In this document: positions 16,523 through 26,462 of the stretch, one piece after another
How positions within the stretch are numbered: the stretch's first letter is position 1
How the letters are laid out: each line of letters begins with the position of its first letter
Assembly: GCF_009758415.1 (NCBI RefSeq)
Contig: NZ_WQRF01000002.1
Span: forward strand, 434,001-498,000
Length of the DNA: 64,000 bases
From: Devosia marina
GTDB taxonomy: Bacteria > Pseudomonadota > Alphaproteobacteria > Rhizobiales > Devosiaceae
Reading direction: 5' to 3'
Made by a program: the position numbers and the translations under genes
Notes under the pieces: model-generated
Seen by the model: the letters and a program-made list of their open reading frames with translations, nothing else
What the model was told of the DNA's origin: nothing
Databases searched by the model: none

Positions 16523-17113
16523 ATGCCCCCGACCAATACCCTGCCACCCGAGTTCGATCGTGGTGTGGTGACAACGGTTCACCAAGGCGATTGCCACGTT
16601 TCCAACGCTGCGGACGTGACGTTTTCGACCGTCTTGGGGTCGTGCATTTCGGCCTGTGTCCGTGACCGGGTCGCTCTGGTTGGCGGGATGAACCATTTCC
16701 TGCTTGCCGAGCAGTCGGGCTCGGCCCGGGACCGCTATGGCGCTTCGGCCCGGTACGGCGCCTTTGCCATGGAGCAATTGATCAACAAGGTGCTCTCGCA
16801 GGGCTCGGGGCGCAAGTCCAACCTTGAGATCAAGATCTTCGGGGGCGGCAAGATCAATTCGGCGCTCGATGATGTCGGCGCCAAGAACATAGAATTCGTG
16901 CGCCAGTTCCTGATTGATGAGGGCTATGTGTCCACCAGCGAGGATCTGGGGGGCAGCTTTGCCCGCCGCGTGTTGTTCAAACCCCATTCCGGACGGGCTT
17001 TCGTCAAACGGCTCGACAGCGATGCGGGGGCCAATGTGGCGCAGGAAGAACTGGCGATTGCGCGGCGCCGCGTCGTCGTGCCGGCGCCGGTGGACGATAT
17101 CGAACTGTTCTAG
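16523..17113 (+). CDS. cheD: Chemoreceptor glutamine deamidase CheD
   Basis: CheD deamidates specific glutamines of chemoreceptors to glutamates. From the ATG at 16523 the protein has 196 residues. The catalytic Cys is in FSTVLGSCISACVRD and the His in VGGMNHFLL, both with family context, followed by the KIFGGGK loop. A TTG at 16460 would add 21 residues, but it lies inside an inverted repeat and has no good ribosome-binding site. The last 40 residues (HSGRAFVKRL and an Arg/Val-rich tail ending in ELF) are less conserved. Confidence 0.93.
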   Translation: MPPTNTLPPEFDRGVVTTVHQGDCHVSNAADVTFSTVLGSCISACVRDRVALVGGMNHFLLAEQSGSARDRYGASARYGAFAMEQLINKVLSQGSGRKSNLEIKIFGGGKINSALDDVGAKNIEFVRQFLIDEGYVSTSEDLGGSFARRVLFKPHSGRAFVKRLDSDAGANVAQEELAIARRRVVVPAPVDDIELF

Positions 17114-17225
17114 TTGCCGACCATTTCTTGGGCGTGTTTTGGCGCGCCAGCCGGGCTTACGAAAGTCTTACTGCCGCGCCAGGCCTTATAGATTTGATTA
17201 ACCATTATTAAGATAGGGTTCGGTC

Positions 17226-18776
17226 ATGTCGGACCGTGCCGTTTTTAGTGGTGATTCGCTTGCCCCCCGCCGGGGATTGCGTCTCATGCTGGCCGCATCC
17301 GGCCTCTGGACATTATTGGGCGCGAGCGCGGGCGGGCTGCTGCTGGCGATCGGACCGGGCGCCACCTGGTTCACTGCCGTCGGAAGCCTTGTCGGTCTTG
17401 GCATTGCCGGGTGCCTTGCCGGGGGCGCTCTCTTTGACCAGCGCGAGGCGCAGCGTCTGGCGGCCGTGGTTCAGGCTGCCGGTTTGTCCGACCGGTCGGG
17501 CGAGGCTTTGTCCATCGGCGGCATTGTCACACGCCTGGGCAAGCGGCTGGAAAAGGCCCATCATTTCCGGGCGGCCATCGGCATGCTCGAGGCGCCGCTC
17601 CTGGTGGTCGACGAGCATGGCATCATCCTGGCAGCCAGCCGCGGCATGGAGCGCCTGGCGCCTGGCGCCAGGGAAGGCGAAACCCTTGATGGCCTGTTCG
17701 GCGCCGGCTATCTCGAAACCGGTGGTGGTGCACCTCAGGAAGCGCTGGTGCTGCTCGATCAGCGGCGCTTTGTGGCGCAGCGCCTGGCCTTGCCATCGGG
17801 GCGCTATGCACTTGAATTGCAGCCGGCAGGATATTTCATCGAAGATGACCGGTTCGACCTGATGCTCGAAGCGCTGCGGCAGGGGCGCACCGGTTTCCGG
17901 TTCGAAGACGACGCGGTGACCAATCAGCCTGTGCTGCAGGAGATCAATACGGCCCTTGCAGCGCTGGACGATGGCGTGAGCCAATTGCGTGCCGTCATGG
18001 AAGGCAGGACCGTCGATATTCAGGACCTGCCGCTTTCGGACGAGGCGCAGATGGTGATCGAGCTGTTCTCGGGCCTTGATGAGCAGCAGCGTGACGAAGC
18101 CCAGGCTCGGGTGGCGCTCGAAACCAGGCTCGCCTCGGTCAAGGATTTGCTGGCCCAGTTCGAAGCGCGAGCAGCGGCCACCGAACAGTCGGCGGAAACA
18201 GCACGTGCGGCCTTGGCCGCGGGCGTCGAGAAGATGACGGCGCTCGAGGCAGATCTGGCGGCAGCCAGAACGCGCAATGAGGCAGCACAATCGCTGGCCC
18301 GGCAGGCCGAAGAGGCGGCGGGCCGCACCCGCATGCTGGTCAGCGAGATCGATCGGATGGCCCGGGAAATCGACACCATGACCGCCGGGATCGAGGATGT
18401 GTCGTTCCGCACGAATCTTCTGGCGCTCAATGCGGCGGTGGAAGCGGCGCGCGCGGGCGAAAAGGGTGCAGGTTTTGCGGTGGTGGCCGATGAGGTGCGT
18501 CAGTTGGCGCAAGTTACTAACCGCAGCGCCAAGGACATCCGCGTCATCGCTGACAAGGGCCGGGCGCAGGCCCGGATCGGCCTCGACGAGGCTGGGGGCT
18601 TGCAAAAAATCACCGCCCAACTGCAAGAGAATTTACGCAATCTAAGCAACGGGCCAGTCAGTATCGCTGCCGAAGAGGAGACGAAGGTACCCCGTTCGGT
18701 GTTTTTTACGTCGCCAGGGCCGGTGGTCGAGATAGCCGATCAGGAGATCGCGTTCGACCAGCGCGCCGCCAGTTAA
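17226..18776 (+). CDS. Methyl-accepting chemotaxis protein with PAS-like domain and short signalling tip
   Basis: This is a 516-residue receptor-like protein in the core che locus. Two adjacent N-terminal hydrophobic segments (about 18-40 and 46-65) leave almost no periplasmic loop. A PAS-like region follows ([29 protein letters not shown]). After a coiled coil rich in Ala, Glu and Arg, the conserved hairpin tip is present ([20 protein letters not shown]). The C-terminal arm is short and there is no xWxxF ending. Its position between cheD and cheR fits IcpA-type internal sensors of rhizobia. It probably senses a cytoplasmic or membrane signal. Confidence 0.88.
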   Translation: MSDRAVFSGDSLAPRRGLRLMLAASGLWTLLGASAGGLLLAIGPGATWFTAVGSLVGLGIAGCLAGGALFDQREAQRLAAVVQAAGLSDRSGEALSIGGIVTRLGKRLEKAHHFRAAIGMLEAPLLVVDEHGIILAASRGMERLAPGAREGETLDGLFGAGYLETGGGAPQEALVLLDQRRFVAQRLALPSGRYALELQPAGYFIEDDRFDLMLEALRQGRTGFRFEDDAVTNQPVLQEINTALAALDDGVSQLRAVMEGRTVDIQDLPLSDEAQMVIELFSGLDEQQRDEAQARVALETRLASVKDLLAQFEARAAATEQSAETARAALAAGVEKMTALEADLAAARTRNEAAQSLARQAEEAAGRTRMLVSEIDRMAREIDTMTAGIEDVSFRTNLLALNAAVEAARAGEKGAGFAVVADEVRQLAQVTNRSAKDIRVIADKGRAQARIGLDEAGGLQKITAQLQENLRNLSNGPVSIAAEEETKVPRSVFFTSPGPVVEIADQEIAFDQRAAS

Positions 18777-18810
18777 TCCGGAAGAAGTCCGGGACAAAAA
18801 GGGTGGTTGC

Positions 18811-19650
18811 ATGGAACAGGGGGAATACGCCCTCAGCGAGCGGGAATTCGCTCGTATCAAGGCACGGGTCTATTCCGTCGCCGGTATTTCGCTGAGTGAT
18901 GCCAAGCGCACGCTGGTTGTGTCCCGGCTCTCCAAGATACTGCGCGCGCTGCAATTGCCCAGCTTTGACGCTTATGTCGATTATCTGGAACGCGGCGGAT
19001 CGGCCAAGGACGGGCAGGATTTCGTCAACGCGCTGACCACCAATCTGACGCGGTTCTATCGCGAAGATCACCATTTCGACCATTTGCGGGACTATGTGGG
19101 CACGCTGATCGCCGAACGGCCTCGTGGCACGCGGCTGCGCATCTGGTCGGCCGGCTGCTCGACAGGCCAGGAGCCCTATACGATCGGTATGGATTTGCTT
19201 GCTGCCTTTCCAGAGCTCAAGCGCTGGGACTTCAAGATCCTGGCCACCGATATCGACACCGCCGTGCTGGCCAAGGCGGCCGGTGGGGTCTATCCGGAAA
19301 CAGAGCTCAATGGTCTTTCCGCGGAACGGGCGCGTCCGTTCGAGCGCGCGACAGGGTCGATCCGTATACCCGCCAATGTGCGCGAGCTGGTCTCGTTCAA
19401 GCCGCTCAACCTGATTGGCCCCTGGCCGATGAAGGGGCCGTTCGACGCCATCTTCTGCCGCAATGTGGCGATCTATTTCGACAAGCCGACGCAGGGCGAG
19501 ATGTTTGGACGCTTTTCCAAGATGCTCGCGCCCGAAGGCTTCCTCTACATCGGCCACTCGGAAAACCTGGGTTCAGGTGGCGAGGGCTTCCGGCTTGTGG
19601 GCAAGACGATCTACCAGTCGCGTGAAAAACTGAACAAGCGAGCTGCATGA
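18811..19650 (+). CDS. cheR: Chemotaxis protein methyltransferase CheR
   Basis: CheR transfers methyl groups from SAM to receptor glutamates. The protein has 279 residues. The N-terminal helical domain covers about residues 1-85, TTNLTRFYRE marks its junction, and the SAM-binding motif is RIWSAGCSTGQEPYTIGM. The small beta-subdomain that binds receptor pentapeptides in enterics lies at about 155-190. FDAIFCRNVAIYFD and YIGHSENL complete the family set. It overlaps cheB by four bases. Confidence 0.96.
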   Translation: MEQGEYALSEREFARIKARVYSVAGISLSDAKRTLVVSRLSKILRALQLPSFDAYVDYLERGGSAKDGQDFVNALTTNLTRFYREDHHFDHLRDYVGTLIAERPRGTRLRIWSAGCSTGQEPYTIGMDLLAAFPELKRWDFKILATDIDTAVLAKAAGGVYPETELNGLSAERARPFERATGSIRIPANVRELVSFKPLNLIGPWPMKGPFDAIFCRNVAIYFDKPTQGEMFGRFSKMLAPEGFLYIGHSENLGSGGEGFRLVGKTIYQSREKLNKRAA

Positions 19651-20708
19651 TGAGCATCAAGGTCCTGGTCGTCGACGATTCGGCGCTTATCCGCGAAGTT
19701 CTGGCCCGCATGCTGACGCGGGACGGCGATATCGATGTGGTGGGCACCGCCACCGATCCCATTGACGCACGCGAGAAGATCAAGACCCTCGATCCTGATG
19801 TGGTGACACTCGATATCGAAATGCCCAACATGAACGGGCTGGCCTTCCTTGAAAGACTGATGCGCCTGCGGCCCACGCCGGTGGTGATGGTGTCGACACT
19901 CACCAAGAAGGGGGCGAGCGAAACGCTATTGGCCCTCGAGCTGGGCGCCGTGGACTTTGTCGCCAAGCCCAGTGCCGAGTTTGCCGGCGGGCTCGATGCC
20001 TTCGGTGTCGGTCTGCGCGACAAGATCCGCGCTGCGGCGAAATCGGATGTACGTGGCCGTTCGGCCAGCAGGGCCGAGGTACCCAAGACCGGCAAGATGC
20101 CGCTCAAGACGGCCGCTGCGCCCGACGGCGCGCTGATCGCCATTGGCGCTTCGACCGGCGGGGTGGAAGCGATCCGCGCCGTGTTGTCAGAGTTGCCCGC
20201 CGATTGTCCGCCGGTGGTCATCGCCCAGCACATGCCGGCCGGCTTTACCGGTCGCTTTGCCGCGCGGCTGGATGAATTGTGCGCGCTGACCGTGCAGGAA
20301 GCCGAGGACCGCATGGCGCTCAAGCCGGGTCACGCCTATGTGGCCCGCGGCGACTATCATTTGCGGGTCGAGCGCTCTTCGGGGCAGCTTAAGTGCCGCC
20401 TGGGTCAGGATGGGCTGGAAAGCGGGCATCGGCCCAGCGTTGATGTTCTCTTCGAATCGGTGGCCAAGACCGTCGGGCCGATGGCCGTCGGCGCCATTCT
20501 GACCGGCATGGGCCGGGATGGCGCCAGAGGTCTCAAGCTCATGCGCGATGCGGGCGCCTATACCGTGGGGCAGAGCCAGGCCTCGGCGCTGGTCTATGGC
20601 ATGCCGCGCGTGGCCTTCGAGGAAGGCGCGGTGGTCGAGCAGGCGCCGGTGGAACAGATCGCAGCCAAGCTGGCCAATGCGCTGGTCAAGCTCAAATCCG
20701 CCGCGTGA
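19647..20708 (+). CDS. cheB: Chemotaxis response regulator / protein-glutamate methylesterase CheB
   Basis: CheB removes methyl groups from receptors when phosphorylated by CheA. It has 353 residues. The receiver domain has D56 in VTLDIEMP and ends near residue 130. After a short linker the esterase domain carries the catalytic triad S169 (IGASTGG), H195 (AQHMP) and D291 (GMGRDGA). The start at 19647 overlaps the cheR stop; an ATG one codon later is equally possible. Confidence 0.97.
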   Translation: MMSIKVLVVDDSALIREVLARMLTRDGDIDVVGTATDPIDAREKIKTLDPDVVTLDIEMPNMNGLAFLERLMRLRPTPVVMVSTLTKKGASETLLALELGAVDFVAKPSAEFAGGLDAFGVGLRDKIRAAAKSDVRGRSASRAEVPKTGKMPLKTAAAPDGALIAIGASTGGVEAIRAVLSELPADCPPVVIAQHMPAGFTGRFAARLDELCALTVQEAEDRMALKPGHAYVARGDYHLRVERSSGQLKCRLGQDGLESGHRPSVDVLFESVAKTVGPMAVGAILTGMGRDGARGLKLMRDAGAYTVGQSQASALVYGMPRVAFEEGAVVEQAPVEQIAAKLANALVKLKSAA

Positions 20709-20820
20709 ATGGGCAAGCGAGAATGCCAATGGCGCAGTTGAGAGATTTGTAACGCTTGACCCATAGAGTTTGAGTCAAGTGCGGCCCGAAGGCCGCAGGC
20801 GCGTAGAGGTAAGAACAACC

Positions 20821-21210
20821 ATGCCAAAAGCGAGCGCTGTGAGCGTCCTGATCGTTGATGACCAGCAGTCCATGCGCGGGATCTGTAAGTACATCCTGAC
20901 CCAGCTCGGGTTCAAGGACATCATCGAAGCCAAGTCCGGGCGCGATGCCCTGGGCAAGCTTGAAAAGTCCAATGTCGATCTGATCATTTCCGACTGGAAC
21001 ATGGAAGATATTGACGGGCTGACCCTGCTCAAGGTGATCCGCAAGCATCCCCGGACACAAGCCATGCCCTTCATCATGGCCACGGGCCGCTCGGACAAGG
21101 AACAGGTCAAGGAAGCTATTTCCTTTGGTGTGAACAATTACATCATCAAGCCGTTTGATGCTTCGACCATGAAGAAGCGGATCGAGGCGGTGATCGGCGC
21201 GCTGACCTGA
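20821..21210 (+). CDS. cheY2: Chemotaxis response regulator CheY2 (probable motor-acting CheY)
   Basis: This is a 129-residue receiver. Acidic residues are D13-D14, the phospho-acceptor is D58 (IISDWNMED), T88 is in FIMATGR, and Y107 and K110 (NNYIIKPF) are the aromatic switch and lysine. The presence of a classical Tyr switch makes it a better candidate than CheY1 for the motor-binding regulator. The ATG at 20821 follows GAGGTAAG; an upstream GTG at 20770 is less likely. It is followed by a strong terminator, which ends the core che cluster. Confidence 0.94.
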   Translation: MPKASAVSVLIVDDQQSMRGICKYILTQLGFKDIIEAKSGRDALGKLEKSNVDLIISDWNMEDIDGLTLLKVIRKHPRTQAMPFIMATGRSDKEQVKEAISFGVNNYIIKPFDASTMKKRIEAVIGALT

Positions 21211-21242
21211 TCGGTACTTAGCGGTCGCCCCACAAAAGTTCA

Positions 21243-21274
21243 AACGCCTCCGCTGTCGCAGCCGGGGCGTTTTT
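21243..21274 (+). terminator. Rho-independent terminator after cheY2
   Basis: AACGCCTC pairs with GGGGCGTT (one wobble pair) around a 13-base loop, and TTTTT follows. It separates the core che cluster from the receptor array. Confidence 0.8.
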
Positions 21275-21468
21275 CATTGAGAAAACACTGTTCTCACAGG
21301 TGTTTGCCTAATAAATGGGCGATCCGCACTTGTCCGTAAGAAGTGATTAAGCCTGTGCCGGTATCGTTTCCATGACAGCGCGTTCGCGTTGCGTGACTGC
21401 CTGCGCATGGGCCGCCCGGCCTGTTGCTGCCTAGGGGGAGCAGTCGCCGTTGGGGAGCAAACACAAAA

Positions 21469-23997
21469 ATGAAATTCATTCCGCAGCTCAGGATTGCCCA
21501 GAAATTGCCGTTGGCCCTGGTGGGGTCGGCGCTGATTGTCAGCGCTGGCGTGGGCATTGCGAGCTATCTGATCGGCCTGGGAACCGTACAGGAACAGCGC
21601 GACCAGTCCATGCAGGCCTCGCTCAATACAGCCAGCGCGCTGGTCAGCGACTATTATTCCAGTGCCGAGGTCGATCTGCGGCTCTTCGTGCAGCGCTCCG
21701 ATACCGTGACGGCCATGCAGAACATGACCCGCTCGCTTGACGAGTTGCGCATGGGGCTCAAGGAGCGGGCTGCGGCGCAGTTGCAGAAGGCCTATGTGAC
21801 CGACAGCCCCAATCCCGAGGACCGCGCGGCGGTCGACAGTGTCGGGATCATGGGTGCCAGCTACGATCCGGTGCACAAGCGCTATCATCCCGGTTTCCGC
21901 ACGCTCATGCTCGAGCGCGGCTATACCGATGTGCTGATGGTTTCGGCCGCTGGTGACGTGGTCTATTCGGTGGCCAAGAACACCGATTTCGCCACCAATG
22001 TCGTCAATGACGGAGATGCTGCCGCCTCGGGTCTGGGGCAGGCCTTCGCTGCGGCCAAGGATCTGGGCCCGGGCGAGGCGGCCTTTGTGGACTTTTCGCT
22101 CTACAGCCCCACCGCGACGCCGGAAAGCTTCATGGCCATGCCCGTCTACAGCAATGATGAGAGCACCGGCGTCATGGTGCTGGCGATCTCGCCGCAGGTG
22201 ATGAGCACCGCCGTTTCCGGCCTCTCGGGGCTGGGCCGGAGTGGCGAAGTGGTGGTGGTGGGCCAGGATGGCCTGTTGCGCTCTGAATCCCCGCGCACTG
22301 AAGAGGCCGATGTGCTGGCCACCAGCCTCACTTCCGATGTCATTGCCGGTGCCTTTGCCGGCGAAACCGGGGAAGGCCTGAGCACCGATTATCGCGGCGC
22401 GCCGATGGTGGTGCGGGCCCAGCCGGTGAGTGTGCATGACGTCACCTGGGCCATTGCTGCCGTGCAGCCGGAAGACGAGGCCTATGCCGCCGTTGTGCAG
22501 ATGCGCAATATGACCCTGATTGTGGGCGGGATTCTCCTCGCCATTGCAGCCGTCATCGGCTTTCTCTTTGCCCGCTCGATCAGCAAGCCGATTTCGCGCC
22601 TGACCGATACCATGGACGCGCTGGCCGGCGGGAATCTCGAGGTCGAGGTCAAGGGCGCGCGCCGGGCCGACGAGATCGGCGCCATGGCCCGGGCCGTCGA
22701 GGTGTTCCGTGAGAACGCCCTCAAGGTCAATGAGATGACCGAGGCCGAAGCCGCCCGGATCGTGGCCAGCCAGGCCGAGCGCGCCGCCATGATGCAGGAT
22801 TTGCAGCGGGCTTTTGGCCAGGTGGTCGATGCCGCCATTGCCGGGGATTTCTCGCGGCGCGTGACGGCCGAGTTCCCCGATGACGAACTCAATACGCTGG
22901 CCCGCTCGGTCAATGGTCTGGTCGAGACGGTCGACCGGGGCGTCAGCGAAACCGGCTCGGTGCTATCGGCGCTGGCCAATACCGATCTCACCCAGCGCAT
23001 GCAGGGTGATTATCAGGGAGCGTTCGCCCGCCTCAAGGCAGATACCAATGCGGTGGCCGACAAGCTCACCGATATTGTGGGTCAGTTGCGCGACACCTCG
23101 CGCACGCTCAAGACCGCTACGGGTGAGATTCTCTCGGGCGCCAATGATCTCTCGGAACGCACCACCAAGCAGGCGGCGACAATCGAGGAAACCTCTGCGG
23201 CCATGGAGCAGCTTGCAGCCACGGTATTGAGCAATGCCGAACGCGCCAAGCAGGCTTCGGGCGTTGCCACCGGGGTGACCCACACCGCAGAAGAAGGCGG
23301 GCAGGTCATGGGTCAAGCAACGGCGGCCATGGAGCGCATCACGCAGTCGTCGGCCAAGATTTCCAACATTATCGGGCTGATTGACGACATCGCGTTCCAG
23401 ACCAATCTCTTGGCGCTCAATGCCTCGGTGGAAGCGGCGCGCGCCGGCGAAGCCGGCAAGGGCTTTGCCGTGGTCGCCGTCGAAGTGCGGCGCCTCGCCC
23501 AGAGTGCGGCGCAGGCCTCAAGCGACGTCAAGGCGCTGATCGAGCAGAGCGCCGATGAGGTCAAGGGCGGCTCCAAGCTGGTTGCCGACGCCGCCGGTCG
23601 GCTGGAGGAAATCCTTGCCTCGGCCCGTTCCTCGAGCGAAATGATGAACAATATCGCGCGGGAAAGTCGCGAACAGGCCGCCTCCATTGAGGAGGTCAAT
23701 ACAGCCGTCCGCACCATGGACGAGATGACCCAGCACAATGCGGCTTTGGTCGAGGAAATGAACGCTTCGATCGAGCAGACCGAAGCCCAGGCAACCCAGC
23801 TGGACACAATCGTCGACATCTTTGCCCTGGAACAGCGCAATGCGGCGCCGGTCATCTCGGCTCCGAAAGAGGCGAAAGGCCCGGTCCAGTCCATCGCCCA
23901 GGGAGCGCGTGGCTTGCAAGCCAAGCTCAGCACCGCCGCGAAGTCCTATTTGAGCAGGGGCAACGCGGCCGTCGATGCCGACTGGAGCGAGTTCTAA
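21469..23997 (+). CDS. Methyl-accepting chemotaxis protein, large periplasmic (double Cache-like) sensor
   Basis: This is an 842-residue transmembrane receptor. TM1 is at about 12-34, a periplasmic sensor of about 310 residues follows (with [25 protein letters not shown], as in dCache modules), and TM2 is at about 345-368. A HAMP ([21 protein letters not shown]) and a second HAMP-like unit come next, then the signalling hairpin with [20 protein letters not shown]. The C-terminus is DWSEF, an xWxxF pentapeptide. The ATG at 21469 follows GGGGAG. A TTAAGCC motif lies 122 bases upstream. It is the first of six tandem receptors, and its ligand is unknown. Confidence 0.94.
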   Translation: MKFIPQLRIAQKLPLALVGSALIVSAGVGIASYLIGLGTVQEQRDQSMQASLNTASALVSDYYSSAEVDLRLFVQRSDTVTAMQNMTRSLDELRMGLKERAAAQLQKAYVTDSPNPEDRAAVDSVGIMGASYDPVHKRYHPGFRTLMLERGYTDVLMVSAAGDVVYSVAKNTDFATNVVNDGDAAASGLGQAFAAAKDLGPGEAAFVDFSLYSPTATPESFMAMPVYSNDESTGVMVLAISPQVMSTAVSGLSGLGRSGEVVVVGQDGLLRSESPRTEEADVLATSLTSDVIAGAFAGETGEGLSTDYRGAPMVVRAQPVSVHDVTWAIAAVQPEDEAYAAVVQMRNMTLIVGGILLAIAAVIGFLFARSISKPISRLTDTMDALAGGNLEVEVKGARRADEIGAMARAVEVFRENALKVNEMTEAEAARIVASQAERAAMMQDLQRAFGQVVDAAIAGDFSRRVTAEFPDDELNTLARSVNGLVETVDRGVSETGSVLSALANTDLTQRMQGDYQGAFARLKADTNAVADKLTDIVGQLRDTSRTLKTATGEILSGANDLSERTTKQAATIEETSAAMEQLAATVLSNAERAKQASGVATGVTHTAEEGGQVMGQATAAMERITQSSAKISNIIGLIDDIAFQTNLLALNASVEAARAGEAGKGFAVVAVEVRRLAQSAAQASSDVKALIEQSADEVKGGSKLVADAAGRLEEILASARSSSEMMNNIARESREQAASIEEVNTAVRTMDEMTQHNAALVEEMNASIEQTEAQATQLDTIVDIFALEQRNAAPVISAPKEAKGPVQSIAQGARGLQAKLSTAAKSYLSRGNAAVDADWSEF

Positions 23998-24010
23998 CCC
24001 GGCTCTGACG

Positions 24011-24035
24011 AAGGGCGCTTGGCAGCGCCCTTTTT
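24011..24035 (+). terminator. Rho-independent terminator after the first array receptor
   Basis: AAGGGCGCT pairs perfectly with AGCGCCCTT around a TGGC loop and is followed by more T residues. Each array gene may therefore be its own transcription unit. Confidence 0.85.
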
Positions 24036-24141
24036 CAGGCTCGAATAACTACCATACAAGATCAACCTGTCGTTAAGCCTCCAGGGGATAGCGTGTGGTC
24101 GCCGAGGAAGAGGACCTCGGCTCCGGGTTGGGAGGGGAACC

Positions 24142-26205
24142 ATGAAATTTCAGACGGGCTGGCGCCATATGCGCATGACCACAGCCATTGCCGCTTTGCT
24201 GCTGACCAGCATCATGGTGACCATCGTCGCTTATAGCGCGAGCACCTATCTCAGCCTGCGCGGGCAGGCCGTGGGGCAGGCGATTGCCCAGCAGGATGCC
24301 GATCTCAAGACCGCAGCAACGGTTTATGAAAAGCGCCTGTCCGGATCGGTGCTGACTTGGTCGGAGGAGGATGGCAGCATTGTCAGCTTCACCACCTATT
24401 CCATTCCCAATTTCTACGACACCGGCGCGGTGGATTCGGTTACCCGGGTCACTGGCGGCGAAACCATCGTGTTCAGCCTCGACGAGGCCGGGCAGTTCAT
24501 CGCCAAGTCGACCAGTTTCGAGGTCGAAGGCGAGCGCATCACCGATTTCGTGCTCGACCCGGCCAGCCCGGCCGCCACCACCCTGGCATCGGGCGAAGCC
24601 TATTATGGAGAGATGACGGTAGAAGGCACGACCTATAATGCGGCGGCCTATCCGGTCTACAAGCTTGATGGCACCTTGCTCGGCGCCTTCTGGGTGGGCA
24701 AGGACGTGGCACTGGCCGACGCTGCTGCCAATGCAGCCTTGCCGGGACTGGCCGCGATGGCAGGCGTGTTGCTGGTGGTCATGGGCGTGATCGGACTTCT
24801 GGCCTCGCGCCTGTTGACCCGCCCCATCCCCAGGCTGGCACAAACCATGGATGCCATTGCCGCAGGCGATTTCGCGGTCGAAGTCCCCTTTGTCGAGCGC
24901 GGCAATGAGATCGGCGCCATGGCGCGCGCCGTGGAAGTGTTCCGCGAGAACGGCCAGCGGGTCAGCCAGATGACCGAGGCCGAAGCGGCACGGATCGTGG
25001 CCGACCAGGAAGACCGCCAGCGCATGATGGGCGAATTGCAGGACGCGTTCGGCGTGGTGGTCGATGCGGCTGCAGCCGGCGATTTTGGCCGCCGCGTCAA
25101 TGTGGAATTCCCCGATCCCGAGCTCAATGCGCTCTCGAGTAGCGTCAACAATCTGGTCGCCACCTTCGAGCGCGGCGTCAGCGAAGTCGGCTCGGTGCTG
25201 GGTGCCCTGGCCAATACCGATCTCACCCGCCGCATGGAGGGGGACTATGAGGGCGCACTGGCGCAGCTCAAATCTGACACCAATGCGGTGGCCGAAAAGC
25301 TGAGCGATGTGGTGGGGCAATTGCGCGCCACTTCGGGCACGCTCAAGACCGCGACCTGCGAAATCCTCTCGGGCGCCAATGACCTCTCGGAACGCACCAC
25401 CAAGCAGGCGGCGACCATTGAGGAAACCTCGGCGGCCATGGAGCAGTTGGCCACGACCGTGCTCAGCAATGCGGAACGGGCGCAGGATGCCAGCCAGCGC
25501 TCCAGCGTGGTCACGCGCGCGGCCGAAGAGGGTGGCCAGGTGATGGCCGATGCCACCGGCGCCATGGAAAAGATCACCTGTTCTTCGGGCAAGATCTCCA
25601 ACATTATCGGCATGATCGACGATATCGCCTTCCAGACCAATCTCTTGGCGCTCAATGCCTCGGTGGAGGCGGCGCGCGCCGGCGAGGCGGGCAAGGGCTT
25701 TGCCGTGGTCGCCGTCGAAGTGCGGCGCCTCGCCCAGAGCGCGGCGCAGGCCTCGAGCGAGGTCAAGGTGCTGATCGAGCAGAGCGCCGATGAGGTCAAG
25801 GGCGGTTCGCGCCTGGTGGCCGATGCCGCCACCAAGCTCGACGCCATTCTCGAGGCGGCCCGTGCGTCGAACGAGTTGATGCACTCCATCGCTTCAGAAA
25901 GCCGAGAGCAAGCCTCCGCGATTGAGGAGGTCAATACGGCGGTGCGCACCATGGACGAGATGACCCAGCACAATGCGGCGCTGGTCGAAGAAATGAATGC
26001 GGCGATCGAGCAGACCGAGGCCCAGGCAACCGAACTCGACAGAATCGTCGATGTTTTTCATGTCGGCGACGCAAGCTCGCCCGTCACGCCTCCGGCCAGA
26101 ACGGAGGCCGAAGCGCCCGGCGCCCGGGCGCGGACCAACACCGCTCGAAACGCCTATCTCAGCCAGGGCAATGCGGCGCTCGACTTGTCCTGGAGCGAGT
26201 TCTAG
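24142..26205 (+). CDS. Methyl-accepting chemotaxis protein with single Cache-like sensor, unusual cysteines
   Basis: This is a 687-residue receptor. TM1 is at about 15-37 and a periplasmic domain of about 165 residues ends in GAFWVGKDV, the strand pattern of sCache modules. TM2 (about 206-228), HAMP and a second HAMP-like unit follow. The hairpin tip [20 protein letters not shown] is nearly identical in DNA to that of the previous gene. It ends in SWSEF. Two cysteines replace residues conserved in its paralogues (LKTATCEIL and KITCSSGK). GGGAGGGG lies before the ATG, and TTAAGCC is 69 bases upstream. Confidence 0.94.
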   Translation: MKFQTGWRHMRMTTAIAALLLTSIMVTIVAYSASTYLSLRGQAVGQAIAQQDADLKTAATVYEKRLSGSVLTWSEEDGSIVSFTTYSIPNFYDTGAVDSVTRVTGGETIVFSLDEAGQFIAKSTSFEVEGERITDFVLDPASPAATTLASGEAYYGEMTVEGTTYNAAAYPVYKLDGTLLGAFWVGKDVALADAAANAALPGLAAMAGVLLVVMGVIGLLASRLLTRPIPRLAQTMDAIAAGDFAVEVPFVERGNEIGAMARAVEVFRENGQRVSQMTEAEAARIVADQEDRQRMMGELQDAFGVVVDAAAAGDFGRRVNVEFPDPELNALSSSVNNLVATFERGVSEVGSVLGALANTDLTRRMEGDYEGALAQLKSDTNAVAEKLSDVVGQLRATSGTLKTATCEILSGANDLSERTTKQAATIEETSAAMEQLATTVLSNAERAQDASQRSSVVTRAAEEGGQVMADATGAMEKITCSSGKISNIIGMIDDIAFQTNLLALNASVEAARAGEAGKGFAVVAVEVRRLAQSAAQASSEVKVLIEQSADEVKGGSRLVADAATKLDAILEAARASNELMHSIASESREQASAIEEVNTAVRTMDEMTQHNAALVEEMNAAIEQTEAQATELDRIVDVFHVGDASSPVTPPARTEAEAPGARARTNTARNAYLSQGNAALDLSWSEF

Positions 26206-26227
26206 GCCAATCGGCACGGACAAACAG

Positions 26228-26264
26228 GCCGCATTGAGGTTCCGATGAACTCCCATGCGGCCTT
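26228..26264 (+). terminator. Weak hairpin after the second array receptor
   Basis: AGGCCGCAT pairs perfectly with ATGCGGCCT across a 19-20 base loop, without a clear U-run. It may help transcript ending or stability. Confidence 0.35.
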
Positions 26265-26462
26265 GTGCAACGCCGCACGCCTTCACATGAACGCAAAAAA
26301 GCGGCGATCTGCACATTTTTTGTCCGGCAAGTGGCGCTGAAATCGATTCCGGAAAGATCCGTACAGTTTTCGGTAAATAGTTTCTCATAGCGTGTCCCGC
26401 CAGTGGGCCGTTCCAGAAGTGATTCCAGAAGGAAGGCCGGGTCCGAACGGGGGAGAACCGCT

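Noticed and set aside
21424-21468. Longer start of the first array receptor
   Set aside because: The segment [15 protein letters not shown] is not signal-like, and GGGGAG lies before the ATG at 21469.
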